A stretch of DNA of 42,712 nucleotides, from positions 1 through 42,712 of the forward strand of contig CAJXNH010000029.1 in the NCBI GenBank assembly GCA_913057245.1. Direction: 5' to 3'. The stretch comes from an uncultured Phaeodactylibacter sp. (lineage in GTDB: Bacteria; Bacteroidota; Bacteroidia; Chitinophagales; Saprospiraceae). The translations under genes were made by a program, and so were the position numbers. Shown piece after piece: positions 32,848 to 41,285 of this stretch. Within the stretch, counting starts at the first letter, position 1, and the number at the start of each line of letters is the position of its first letter. Under the pieces are notes generated by a model, which was not told where the DNA came from, did no database searches, and saw nothing but the letters and a program-made list of their open reading frames with translations.

Positions 32848-33945
32848 ATGATATTCAGAGCTATGAGAATTTTGCTGATTTTGCTGGTGCTAAGTTTTAA
32901 CGCTATTGGGCTGATTGCACAAGATACAGAGGCTGGGGATACCACCATCTACCGGGCATTGGAGCGCCCGCCCCGTTTTCCGGCATGCGAACAACTGGAC
33001 ACCACACTGGTGGTCATACAAAAATGCGCAGAACAGTCTTTGCTGGAGTTTATGTACAGCAACATCCGCTACCCGCAGGAAGCGCGGGAGCAGAACCTGG
33101 AGGGTAATGTCGTCGCTACATTCGTAGTGGAAAAAGATGGCAGCCTCTCCAATCTGACTGTCCTCAAAGACATTGGCGGGGGCGCCGGGCTGGAAGTCCT
33201 TCGGGTCGTGGAGGCTATGAATGAGGCGGAAATCCGCTGGGTACCTGCCGAAAAAGACGGATCACCGGTGCGGTTTCAATACACCATGCCCATAAAATTC
33301 AAGCTGGAGGAAGTCCCACCCTACACCATGGTTGGCAGAGACTCGGTGTATACTATTTACGATACGCCGCTTGACTTTACGGGCGGACAGGAAGCGCTGC
33401 GGGCCTACCTGGAGGAAAACCTGGAATACCCTGAAGTAGCAGAAGATACCTGTATCGTAGGGCGGGTAGAGCTACAGTTGCTGGTACGGCCGTCCGGAGA
33501 GGTACGTATTCTTGATCTGGTGGACTACAATGATCTGGGCTTTGATTTTTGGTACGAAGCCGTAGATGCAGCGACTTCCACTTACGGCAAATGGGATATT
33601 GCTACCTATGAGGGGCGGAAAGTGTCCGCCGCCTTCGATCTGAGTCTGCCATTTGTACCCGATAATGCAGCTTGTGCCACCTTGGTCGAAGAGTATGAAG
33701 CAGCCAACACACTGGCTCAGGAAGGTGCAAAGTTGTTCGCTGAAGAGGAACAGGAACCCGGTCTTGCCAAACTGACGCAGGCTATTGATATGTTTCCGAA
33801 CAACGCGGAATTCCTGCTCATGCGGGGGCAGGCTTATCTGGACATGCAGCGCTACAGTGAGGCGTGTTCTGACTTGCGCCTGGCGCGGTCTATCTCCCTC
33901 GTAACCTGGTATGATGCGGTCCTGCCAATTATTTGCCGGCAATAG
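32848..33945 (+). CDS. Periplasmic protein with two TonB C-terminal-like domains and a TPR
   Basis: 365 residues; ATG at 32848 directly follows the previous stop, and an ATG at 32863 (MRILLILLVLSFNAIGLIAQ) gives a cleaner signal peptide. Residues 70-155 are a TonB-C-like domain (YPQEAREQNLEGNVVATFVVEKDGSLSN...). Residues 175-270 look like a second diverged one: GGQEALRAYLEENLEYPEVA, VGRVELQLLVRPSGEVRIL, GRKVSAAFDLSLPFVP. Residues 280-360 hold TPR helices (NAEFLLMRGQAYLDMQRYSEAC). Unlike true TonB it has no proline-rich spacer, and the N-terminal helix looks cleavable, so it may not contact ExbBD. Coupling to the S37 peptidase suggests a link to uptake of peptides, but this is inference. Confidence 0.8.
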   Translation: MIFRAMRILLILLVLSFNAIGLIAQDTEAGDTTIYRALERPPRFPACEQLDTTLVVIQKCAEQSLLEFMYSNIRYPQEAREQNLEGNVVATFVVEKDGSLSNLTVLKDIGGGAGLEVLRVVEAMNEAEIRWVPAEKDGSPVRFQYTMPIKFKLEEVPPYTMVGRDSVYTIYDTPLDFTGGQEALRAYLEENLEYPEVAEDTCIVGRVELQLLVRPSGEVRILDLVDYNDLGFDFWYEAVDAATSTYGKWDIATYEGRKVSAAFDLSLPFVPDNAACATLVEEYEAANTLAQEGAKLFAEEEQEPGLAKLTQAIDMFPNNAEFLLMRGQAYLDMQRYSEACSDLRLARSISLVTWYDAVLPIICRQ

Positions 33946-34063
33946 AAAGGCTACATAGCCGCTCTAATAAGGGGGGTATTTATGGATTAACAGTTGGTTG
34001 GTGTGGTTTTGAATGTCGTATTAAACGCCCTTTCCGACAAGTGAAAAGCATATTCGATTTTTT

Positions 34064-34783
34064 ATGGCGAAATACAAAAGTGAGTTTTACGAATCCAGGC
34101 ATAATAATACTTTTTACTCCGCAGAACGGATCATTGATCTGGTCACCGAATGGGTCGAACCGGAAAGTGTAATCGACATTGGGTGCGGGGTGGGAACCTG
34201 GCTGAATGTTTTCAAGGAAAAGGGCGTTGATACGGTACTCGGTGTCGAAGGGCAGTGGGTTGATGAAAAGACTGTAGTCATTGAAGAGCATGAGTTTATA
34301 AAAACGGATCTCGAGCAACCGTTCCAGGCTGATCAGGAATTTGACCTGGCCGTATCCATGGAGGTAGCGGAGCACATCAGCGAGGCTTCAGCTGATCAGT
34401 TTGTCAAAACCCTGACCAGTCATGCACCGGTAGTCCTCTTTTCGGCTGCTATCCCGCTTCAGGGCGGCAGACACCATGTGAATGAGCAATGGCCGGATTA
34501 CTGGCGGGCTAAATTCGCGGAAGAAGGGTATGTAATTATCGATTGTGTGCGGCCGGAAATTTGGGAAGATGATAACGTAGAAATGTGGTATGCACAGAAC
34601 AGTTTCATCTACGTAGACAAGGAAAAATTGCCCGAATACCCATCGCTTGAGGCCCGGTATACTGAAAATCCGACCATGCTCTCGGCTGTCCTGCCTCGTT
34701 TTTATGAGTTCAAGCTGTTCCGGTGGCCGATTATGAAGGCCATCAGGAATAAATTGAAGCGATCTTTTGCTTCAAAAGCTTAG
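34064..34783 (+). CDS. Class I SAM-dependent methyltransferase
   Basis: 239 residues, cytoplasmic. Motif I is SVIDIGCGVGTWLNVF (35-50), then VLGVEG for the acidic loop, motif FDLAVSMEVAEHI and an LFSAAIPLQGGRHHVNEQWP segment seen in methyltransferases of surface polysaccharide clusters (Methyltransf_23 type). The acceptor is unknown; the WPDYWRAKFAEEGYVIID region resembles enzymes that modify sugars or lipid-linked intermediates. It is a single gene: the nearest genes are TonB-like, 118 nt upstream, and the hydrolase pseudogene, 45 nt downstream. Confidence 0.88.
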   Translation: MAKYKSEFYESRHNNTFYSAERIIDLVTEWVEPESVIDIGCGVGTWLNVFKEKGVDTVLGVEGQWVDEKTVVIEEHEFIKTDLEQPFQADQEFDLAVSMEVAEHISEASADQFVKTLTSHAPVVLFSAAIPLQGGRHHVNEQWPDYWRAKFAEEGYVIIDCVRPEIWEDDNVEMWYAQNSFIYVDKEKLPEYPSLEARYTENPTMLSAVLPRFYEFKLFRWPIMKAIRNKLKRSFASKA

Positions 34784-34828
34784 TGGGACGGGGTTCCCCC
34801 GGATCATCAGCTACCAAAATCTTACCTT

Positions 34829-35740
34829 ATGAAAAAGTGGGTATTGGGTACGTTTCTGCTGTTGCTCGTACTTCCGCTGGTTTTGAATTACCATCCGGAG
34901 CGGCCGGTGGAGGCGCTGCGTGCTGCTTACACCTACCCGGAGTCTGGTTTTGCCGATGTAATGGGCATGCCCGTTCACTACCGCCCCGTTGGGGAAGGCC
35001 CGGTTTTGCTCCTCCTGCATGGTACCGGCGCCACCCTGCATACCTGGGAAGGCTGGACCGCTGAATTGCGGGATTCCTTCCGGGTCATTAGTGTGACTTT
35101 ACCTGCCTTCGGGCTTACCGGCCCACGTCCGGATGAGGATTATTCTATCCCTGCCTATGTTGATTTTGTAGAGGCTTTCGCCAAAAAGGCAGGCTTGGAG
35201 CGGTTTTATCTGGCTGGCAACTCCCTGGGTGGGCTGGTTGCCTGGGAATATGCCCTGGCCCACCCGGAGCGCGTCCAAAAGCTGGTATTGCTTAATGCAT
35301 CCGGCTGGCCCCGCGATAGAGAAATGCCTTTGGCAATGCGCCTGGCCCGCAAGCCGGTCTTTAAGCAATTGCTGCAGCGGATTACCCCCAAAGCGCTCTT
35401 CCGAAAATCTCTACGGGAAGTGTACGCCAATCCTGACCGTATTTCGGATACGCTGGTCGACCGGTACTTTGACCTTTTCCTGCGGAAGGGCAACCGCCGG
35501 GCCTACGTGCAGCGCTTAAATCAGTCTTACCAACCCGATCCCAATCAGCTTTCCGAACTTAACATTCCCACCTTCATACTCTGGGGCGAGCAGGATGCCT
35601 GGATTCCCGTGGCGGATGCGTACCGGTTTGACGAGGTACTGCCCAATAGTTAGCTCTTGATTTATCCGGATGCCGGGCATGTACCCATGGAGGAATGGCC
35701 GGCGCGCACGGCGGAGGATGTACGAAGCTTTCTGCAATAG
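34829..35740 (+). pseudogene. alpha/beta hydrolase interrupted by an in-frame TAG
   Basis: Frame of 303 codons with one TAG at 35651-35653 (codon 275). The N-terminal helix (WVLGTFLLLLVLPLVLN) is a signal or anchor. LLLLHGTGATLHTW is the oxyanion strand, LAGNSLGGLVAWEYA contains Ser132, and ILWGEQDAWIPV contains the acid. The catalytic His lies after the TAG, in LLIYPDAGHVPMEEWPARTA (His284), and the frame then ends normally at TAG 35738-35740. If translation stops at codon 275 the product lacks its catalytic base. A change of one base (for example AAG to TAG, as homologues often have Lys or Ala here) would explain it. Alternatives are read-through or a base-call error. The rest of the gene shows no decay. 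Confidence 0.82.
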
Positions 35741-35750
35741 TGGGTTGCTT

Positions 35751-36920
35751 TTAGGGCTTCACGAGTAGTGTGCCTGCATAATCCGTTGGAAGAATGAGCT
35801 CATAATCAAACCCGCTTATCAAGGACTGCAGGCGCTCCGATTCAGGCGGAGTAACCTGCCCCTGAGCGATCGCCTCACGGATCGGGCGGAGGTCAATGAG
35901 TGCAAAGGCATCCTTCCGGGCCTGCAGGATTAAGGGCAGGTTATGGCTGTAGTAGCGATTGCGTTTTTCGAGCCAGTCGGTCACTGCTCCGTCCTCAGCG
36001 CGGTAGTAACGGTTCCATACCGCGATGTTGATACTCTCCAGTCCCGCTTCACTGGCAAGTGAGTGGGTGAGTTCCCCCAAGTCGAGCTCCCCGCCTGATT
36101 CGACTTTACTGGCGTGCAGCCGGCCTATTTTGACAAAAACTTTGGGCGCCCCGTACCTGTCGTACTGTTGTTGAAAATTGTCCCTGATGTACTGCACCCG
36201 GTCCCCATGTGAGGCACCGCCCCGGTAGCGGTCGTAAATATCCCAGCTGATTTTTAGATCGTTCAAAAGGGCTTTGGCCTCCGGAGAATGGGCTTCCAGG
36301 GCACTGAAATAGGCTTTTACCGCTGGCTCTTGTAAAATGCGCCCAAATACGGGGAAGCCTTTATCGTCCTGATCTTCCTGTATCATCCACTTCCGGATAG
36401 TGGCAACGGTGGCTTGATGGAGTGCTGTGGGCACGTCCTCGGGTTCTAACTGGCTTTGCATCCAATCCAGCAGAAAAAATACCGATGAAAAATACTCCTG
36501 ATCCAGCCCCCAAATGGAAAAGCCTTCCCGTCGAAGTGCCTGAAGAAAGGCGGCATCTTCCTGCAGTTCGAAGAAAGGCATCGGTACGTCACCGATAGCT
36601 TCAAACTGGTACTGCTCATAGAATGCGGCTAGGTTGGACGGTACGGTTTCGGGCACTTTGGTCAGTTGTTCCAGGTACTGTGCAGAATGAGGCCCGATTT
36701 CGCACGCAAAGTGCCGGAAACCGTTCGCGCGGAGCAGCGGGGCCAGTTGTTCCACAAAGCGGGACAGGGTAGGGGAGCCGTGGATTTCTCCCAATACCAG
36801 GATTTGGGCAGCTCGTACCGCCTGTTCAAGCGTTTGGGCGCCTTCACCGGTAAACCCCTCCGGGCTGAGTTGGAAATAGTGGGTATGGGATGCGACAAAG
36901 GCACTGTCCAGTTCGGGCAA
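35751..36920 (-). pseudogene. Tiki/ChaN-like (EreA/haem-uptake fold) protein, probably 5'-truncated
   Basis: 389 residues if a TTG at 36920 is used. The motif ILVLGEIHGSPTLSRFVEQL followed by FRHFACEIGPHSAQYLEQL is typical of the TIKI/ChaN superfamily (GExH, then ExGPH). Later KIGRLHASKVESGGELDLG is the conserved second metal or haem-binding block. Homologues usually carry a lipoprotein or signal peptide. Here the frame runs on upstream of 36920 as ARQTPKTSIPTSA, which looks like the residues after a lipobox, but then passes directly into the antisense of the neighbouring kinase gene at about 36955. The start region is therefore missing. Function may be haem binding or proteolysis (Tiki-like). 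Confidence in family is good; it may be untranslated. Confidence 0.72.
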
Positions 36921-36944
36921 TGCTGAGGTTGGGATGCTGGTTTT

Positions 36945-36960
36945 GGGAGTCTGACGGGCC
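36945..36960. other. Junction where two divergent genes lose their 5' ends
   Basis: Reading left, the Tiki/ChaN-like coding frame ends here just after its expected lipobox position. Reading right, LytS-type kinase sequence begins in mid-domain with LTGLLRYALYENAEQ. No intergenic or promoter sequence lies between them. No flanking direct repeat or insertion sequence is visible. Confidence 0.65.
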
Positions 36961-37409
36961 TGCTCCGGTACGCTTTGTACGAGAATGCCGAGCAGGTACC
37001 CCTGGAGCGGGAAGTGAGTTACATTGAGGACTTCATCAGCCTACAGCGCCTTCGGTACGGGTACGAAGTGCAACTGCAATTTGAGGTGCCCGACAACCTG
37101 CACGGGCTGGTCATTCCCCCATTTGCGCTCATCCCCTTTGTGGAGAATGCCTTCAAGCACGGCGAGCTGCGGAATCCGGAGTACCCGGTGCTCATCCGGC
37201 TGGAGCGTACGGCATCGGCTCTGGTCTTTCACACCCAAAATACCCGGCGGGTGCAGCAAAAGGATCAGGTGGGCGGCATCGGCCTGGCCAATATCCGCAA
37301 ACGCTTATCTTTGATTTATGAAGATCAGCATGAGTGGATGGTCGAAGCAAACCAAAATCAATTTGAAGTCACCTTAAAAATCCCCATTGCCCTATGCTCC
37401 GATGTGTAA
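36951..37409 (+). pseudogene. LytS/YehU-type sensor histidine kinase, N-terminal half missing
   Basis: Kinase-like sequence starts at about 36951: LTGLLRYALYENAEQVPLE, the end of the His_kinase (PF06580) helix that normally follows the LNPHFLFN phospho-accepting box. The HATPase domain is complete: FALIPFVENAFKHGE (N box) and VGGIGLANIRKRLSLIY (G box). The H box, membrane helices and sensor domain are absent, so it cannot autophosphorylate as it stands. Upstream the frame is closed by TGA at 36924. The only starts are TTG codons such as 36975. It overlaps its LytTR response regulator gene by 16 nt, as in intact pairs. Confidence 0.8.
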
Positions 37410-38092
37410 TTGTGGATGATGAGCCGTTAGCGATACAATTGCTATCTGACTATGTCCGTAAGACCCCGGATTTGGAGTTGACGGAGGCTTTTTCCAACCC
37501 TATTGAAGCCTTACAGTACCTGCAGGGGCAGACAGATTTGCTGCTTTTTCTGGATGTGCAAATGCCTGAGCTCACCGGCATTCAGGTGATGAAAATCCTA
37601 AATCAGCGCCTGCCAGTCATCCTCACCACTGCTTATGAGCAGTATGCGCTGCAAGGGTACGAACACAACGTAGTGGATTACCTGATGAAACCGATCTCCT
37701 ACGACCGTTTTTACCAGCCCGTGCAAAAGGTAGAGACCGGTGAAAGGAATCCGGCTTCAGCAGCTCAGGAGGCAGAAGTGAGTACCTCCTACCTATTTGT
37801 GAAAACGGAATACCGCCTGCAGCGCGTCGCCTACGCTGATATTGCCTATCTGGAAGGGCAGGGCGACTATGTGGCCATCCACACCCCGGCCGGCCGGATC
37901 CTGACATTGGAAAATATGAAACATTTTGAGGAGGTATTGCCCACGGCTTCATTTGTGCGCACCCATCGGTCTTATATCGTATCTATTCCCAAAATTGACT
38001 ACATAGAGCGTAACCGGGTGGTGATTGGGAAGGAGCGCCTGCCGATTAGTGAGGGGTACCGGAAGGGGGTGATGGGTAGGTTGAAAGGGTAA
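37394..38092 (+). CDS. LytTR family response regulator
   Basis: 232 residues. Receiver domain 1-118: acidic pair IVDDEP (6-11), phospho-acceptor Asp54 in LLFLDVQMPELTG, Thr in VILTTAYEQYALQGY and Lys in YLMKPISYDRF. LytTR domain 135-230: FVKTEYRLQRVAYADIAYLEG, FVRTHRSYIVSIPKIDYIERN and the terminal PISEGYRKGVMGRL. The gene overlaps the kinase fragment by 16 nt, so the two belong to one transcript. With the kinase H box lost, this regulator would be an orphan unless a paralogous kinase phosphorylates it. The coding region itself is intact. Confidence 0.92.
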   Translation: MLRCVIVDDEPLAIQLLSDYVRKTPDLELTEAFSNPIEALQYLQGQTDLLLFLDVQMPELTGIQVMKILNQRLPVILTTAYEQYALQGYEHNVVDYLMKPISYDRFYQPVQKVETGERNPASAAQEAEVSTSYLFVKTEYRLQRVAYADIAYLEGQGDYVAIHTPAGRILTLENMKHFEEVLPTASFVRTHRSYIVSIPKIDYIERNRVVIGKERLPISEGYRKGVMGRLKG

Positions 38093-38126
38093 TAGGGTTG
38101 GCTATTCCTAGCTTCTGCATTTAGAA

Positions 38127-38363
38127 TTAGGAAAAAATTTTCCGATCGTAGAATTCATCTCTGTTCCATTTCCGGTCTTTTGTTGAGATGGTAATTTGGT
38201 TCCTTCTTTCAAGTAATTTTTCTGCGGGGCTCATGGAGCTTGTGTCTACATGACGTCTTAGCAGTTCTAATACAAGGTCATTGAGATTTGTACCATTCAG
38301 TTTCGCGTAGGCGATACTTTTCTCCAGCAGCTCATCGGAGATGGATAGTGTGATAGGCTTCAT
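38127..38363 (-). CDS. Ribbon-helix-helix antitoxin-like protein (DUF6364 type), orphan
   Basis: 78 residues from ATG at 38363 (MKPITLSISDELLEKSIAYA); the open frame continues 23 codons upstream without matching residues. The pattern TLSISDELLEKSIAYAKLNGTNLNDLVLELLRRHV is a MetJ/Arc-type ribbon-helix-helix DNA-binding unit, and WNRDEFYDRKIFS is the toxin-binding tail typical of VapB-like antitoxins. In complete loci a PIN-domain toxin gene overlaps or follows it. Here the next 34 bases lead directly to the stop of the response regulator on the other strand, so no toxin is present. It may be a solitary antitoxin or a remnant. Confidence 0.75.
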   Translation of the reverse strand: MKPITLSISDELLEKSIAYAKLNGTNLNDLVLELLRRHVDTSSMSPAEKLLERRNQITISTKDRKWNRDEFYDRKIFS

Positions 38364-38432
38364 TTTACATCGGTCTTTTGCATAAATATGCGGCGTTTTA
38401 AGCTTTACCGCAATATCACCAATGCAATTCAA

Positions 38433-39686
38433 CTAAAAAGCTTTCGCATCCTGCCCAATCAGATAATTCGCCACCCAGCCATAAGCGAATATGCCCAGTG
38501 CGAAAACAATGATCAGCCAACTGCCGAGGGCGGGGACGAGCGCTCCAATAATGCCGACAGCTGCCAGTGCCAGGCTGTAAATGGTCAGGGAGCGCCGGGC
38601 TTTGGTGCCTTCACTGACGGAGAAAGTGCCACCAGCGGGGACTAAAAGCAATCCAAAAACAAGGCCCAGGAATAGCAGTTGACCGGCATCGCTAATGAAA
38701 TAGCCGGCCAGGGAGAGGAGCGATAACCCAATCAGGCCACCAGCAATATTGGAGCCCATTTTTTCATCCTCTGTCAGGGCGTGCTTGCCGATGGGGTGGA
38801 GGCGGAGGAAGAGGTTGGCTATCGGCACTGCAATCCAGGAAGACAGCGCAAACAATACGTACAGGGCGATAATAGGATAGGTGAGGGGCGCCAGGGCCGG
38901 GTTGTTCCGGGCAATACCCAGCACCACCCGATAGATGATATAAGCTCCGATTATGACTGCCCAGCGGTTTTGCTCATTCATTTTCGCCATCCAAAGGAAG
39001 TACTTGAGGATGGCGCGGTAAAAGAGGTTCTCGCCTTTGATGGCTTCCTTGAGGCCAGACCGGGCATATTCGTTATTGGGGTTCAGTCGGAGGGCTTCCC
39101 GGAAGTTTTGCTGGGCTTCCTTGAAGCGGCTTTGCTCAATAGCCACCCAGCCACGGTTGGCGTGGGAGTAACTGTCCTCGGGGGCTTTGTGCAAGGCGTA
39201 GTCGATCGTCTGAGCGGCTTCGGCTTTGCGGTTGAGTTTCACCAGGGCTTGTGCCCGTATGTTGACCAGGTTGACATTTTCGGCATCCTGTTCCAGCCCT
39301 TGTTCGGCAGCGTTGAGGGCTTCCTGCCATTTTTCCTCGTAGAAGGCGACATGAGCGAGCAGCAGAAAAAAGTCTGCGTCCGCCGGGTTGAGCTGCAGTC
39401 CCTGCCGGATCATTTCGCGTGCCTTCTTCGTGTTCTGATTGTAAAAGTACGCCCTTGCCATGGTGTAGAGCAGGAACGGATCGTTAGGGGCATGTCCCAT
39501 GGCACGTTCGCCGATTTCCAGGGCTTCAGCGTAGCGTTTGCCACTGAGGTAGCATTCCGCCAGCCATGCCATGGCGTAGGCGTCATTGGGCGCATGGCTT
39601 AGGGCCTGCTTGAATTCCTTTTCGGCATCAGCCAGCCGCTTTTGGGCCAGGAGCAGTTTGCCTCGTTCCAGATGAATATTGATCAT
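38433..39686 (-). CDS. TPR protein with C-terminal membrane domain, partner of AAA+ ATPase
   Basis: 417 residues. Residues 1-215 are six TPRs (LERGKLLLAQKRLADAEKEF, AYAMAWLAECYLSGKRYAEA, AEQGLEQDAENVNLVNIRAQ and so on). Residues 230-415 carry five or six membrane helices (WAVIIGAYIIYRVVLGIA, PIIALYVLFALSSWIAVPIA, LLFLGLVFGLLLVPAGG, WLIIVFALGIFAYGWVANYLIG). Its ATG overlaps the stop of the AAA+ gene by 4 nt (ATGA), so both are made together. The TPR part would be cytoplasmic and could dock the ATPase or its substrates on the membrane. No enzymatic motif is seen. Confidence 0.85.
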   Translation of the reverse strand: MINIHLERGKLLLAQKRLADAEKEFKQALSHAPNDAYAMAWLAECYLSGKRYAEALEIGERAMGHAPNDPFLLYTMARAYFYNQNTKKAREMIRQGLQLNPADADFFLLLAHVAFYEEKWQEALNAAEQGLEQDAENVNLVNIRAQALVKLNRKAEAAQTIDYALHKAPEDSYSHANRGWVAIEQSRFKEAQQNFREALRLNPNNEYARSGLKEAIKGENLFYRAILKYFLWMAKMNEQNRWAVIIGAYIIYRVVLGIARNNPALAPLTYPIIALYVLFALSSWIAVPIANLFLRLHPIGKHALTEDEKMGSNIAGGLIGLSLLSLAGYFISDAGQLLFLGLVFGLLLVPAGGTFSVSEGTKARRSLTIYSLALAAVGIIGALVPALGSWLIIVFALGIFAYGWVANYLIGQDAKAF

Positions 39687-41020
39687 TTCTTAATCTTGAG
39701 GTAGTCGAGGATTTCGTCATAGATACCCGCCTCATTGGCAAAAAGGGCGTAATTCTTGGCGGTACTAAACCATTCCTTAGTGGTGGCCCGGTGCTTTTTG
39801 ATGGCTTGTTCGAGGTCCCTGGTCTCCAGAGGCTGAGGGGTTCCCGTGCGAATGGCTTCTTCCAGTTTGCCTTCTATGGCGCGGTCGATGATGGCCTCCA
39901 GGTCGGCTCCGGAGAAGTCACCGGTCTTTTTGACCAATTTGCTGTAGTTTAGCTCGCTTACCGGCTTGCCTTTGAGTTTGAGCTTCAGGATGGCTTCGCG
40001 GGCGGCGGGATCGGGCGGGGGCACAAAGATGATGCGGTCAAAACGGCCCGGGCGGCGGAAGGCAGCGTCGAGGTGCCAAGGGGCATTGGTTGCGGCGAGT
40101 ACCAGTACGCCTTCATTATTATACTCCACACCATCTAATTCGGCGAGGAACTGATTGATGACATTCCGTCCTGCACTGTGGCGCATATCCGACCGGCTGG
40201 CCCCCAGGGCATCCACTTCGTCAAAGAAGAGAACGCAGGGTTTCAGGCTTCGGGCTTTTTCGAATATAGCGTGCAGGTTACGCTCGCTCTGCCCGATGTA
40301 CATATCCAGGATATCGCTGATACCCACGGCCAGGAAATTGGAGCCAACTTCACCGGCAGTGGCTCTTGCGAGGTGCGTCTTACCACAGCCGGGCGGGCCA
40401 TACAGCAAAATACCACCACCGATTTTCTTCCCGTAAGCCTGATAAATTTCCGGGTGTTTCAGCGGATGGAGGATTTTCATGCGGACTTCCTCTTTTACCT
40501 GTTCCATTCCACCGACGTCTTCAAAGGTGGTCTCGGGCCGCTCTATGTCAATGCTTTTATCCTGGTCTTCGCCTTCGTCCCCACCGGTTTTGAGCTTGAT
40601 TTTTTCAGGTTCCGGTTGGTCTTTAATTTGCAGGTTGATCTCTGATTCCAGGTAGGCATCGCGAAGTTTGTCGTTGATAGCGATGGCATTCTCGTAGGCT
40701 TCCTTAGCGGCTTCGGCTTGCTGGCTTTGCAGCAATAGTTTGGCGTATACTAGCCATGCTTTTGCCGGTGGGGCCGGGGTTTCGACTAGCTCTTCAATCA
40801 GTACCAGCCCGGAGCCGGTTTTCTGCTGGGCGCGGAAGGCATCGGCGAGGCCGATTTTGAGATCGGTGTCGCCTGCGTTGAGGCGGAGGGCGGCTTTGTA
40901 CTCAGCTTCAGCTTCTTCGTGCCGGTCCTGCTTCATCAGCGCATTGGCAAGGAGTTTCCGCAGTGGGAGGTTGTCGGGAGCGCTTTTGAGGGCTTCGCGT
41001 AGTTGTTGTATTTCGTCCAT
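39683..41020 (-). CDS. AAA+ ATPase with N-terminal TPRs (Cdc48/FtsH-like core)
   Basis: 445 residues. TPRs fill 1-130; a linker with ETTFEDVGGMEQVKEEVRMK (163-182) is the classic entry to the Cdc48/proteasomal AAA core. Walker A GPPGCGKT (208-215), pore-loop-like MYIGQSERN (240-248), Walker B CVLFFDEVD (262-270), sensor 1 Asn in LAATNAPW, and arginine fingers in FRRPGRFDRI are all present, so it should be an active hexameric unfoldase. There is no protease domain, unlike FtsH. It is the first gene of a two-gene unit with the TPR membrane protein. A membrane-tethered unfoldase or remodelling role is inferred; substrates are unknown. Confidence 0.88.
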   Translation of the reverse strand: MDEIQQLREALKSAPDNLPLRKLLANALMKQDRHEEAEAEYKAALRLNAGDTDLKIGLADAFRAQQKTGSGLVLIEELVETPAPPAKAWLVYAKLLLQSQQAEAAKEAYENAIAINDKLRDAYLESEINLQIKDQPEPEKIKLKTGGDEGEDQDKSIDIERPETTFEDVGGMEQVKEEVRMKILHPLKHPEIYQAYGKKIGGGILLYGPPGCGKTHLARATAGEVGSNFLAVGISDILDMYIGQSERNLHAIFEKARSLKPCVLFFDEVDALGASRSDMRHSAGRNVINQFLAELDGVEYNNEGVLVLAATNAPWHLDAAFRRPGRFDRIIFVPPPDPAAREAILKLKLKGKPVSELNYSKLVKKTGDFSGADLEAIIDRAIEGKLEEAIRTGTPQPLETRDLEQAIKKHRATTKEWFSTAKNYALFANEAGIYDEILDYLKIKK

Positions 41021-41091
41021 GTGGTCCTTTCTTCTTTTGGGAAGGGCAAGGTACGGAATTTGGGGGAGAGTTGGGAGGGGGGGGGATTGCA

Positions 41092-41191
41092 GTCTGGTAG
41101 TCTTGTAGTCTGGCAGTGGGGGAGTGGGGCAGTGGGCAGTCTTGCAGTGGGCAGTTTGGCAGCGGGAAGTTTTGTAGTGGGCAGTTTGGCA
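41092..41191. repeat. Minisatellite of thirteen 7-8 bp units, consensus GTNNGGCA
   Basis: The 100 bases split cleanly into GTCTGGTA, GTCTTGTA, GTCTGGCA, GTGGGGGA, GTGGGGCA, GTGGGCA, GTCTTGCA, GTGGGCA, GTTTGGCA, GCGGGAA, GTTTTGTA, GTGGGCA and GTTTGGCA. There is strong strand bias: few C and many G/T. It lies in the 265-bp gap upstream of the AAA+ gene and downstream of the cysteine synthase-like gene. Length may vary between strains by slippage and could affect the AAA+ promoter. It has no plausible coding content. Confidence 0.75.
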
Positions 41192-41285
41192 TGTAGAGGG
41201 AGCGAAGGTAGCCTGATGTGAGGCGGTCTGATTTCGGGCGGGTGCCGGGTTACAGTCAACAGGTTGCCTTCGCTCCGATGTGGAT

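Noticed and set aside
20260..35740. Reassignment of TAG to an amino acid in this organism
   Set aside because: At least ten genes in the window end at TAG with another gene or terminator right after, so TAG works as a stop; the two internal TAGs are better treated as nonsense mutations until checked.
38781..39602. A 273-codon plus-strand open frame opposite the TPR membrane protein
   Set aside because: Antisense to recognisable TPRs, composition unlike a real protein, no start context.
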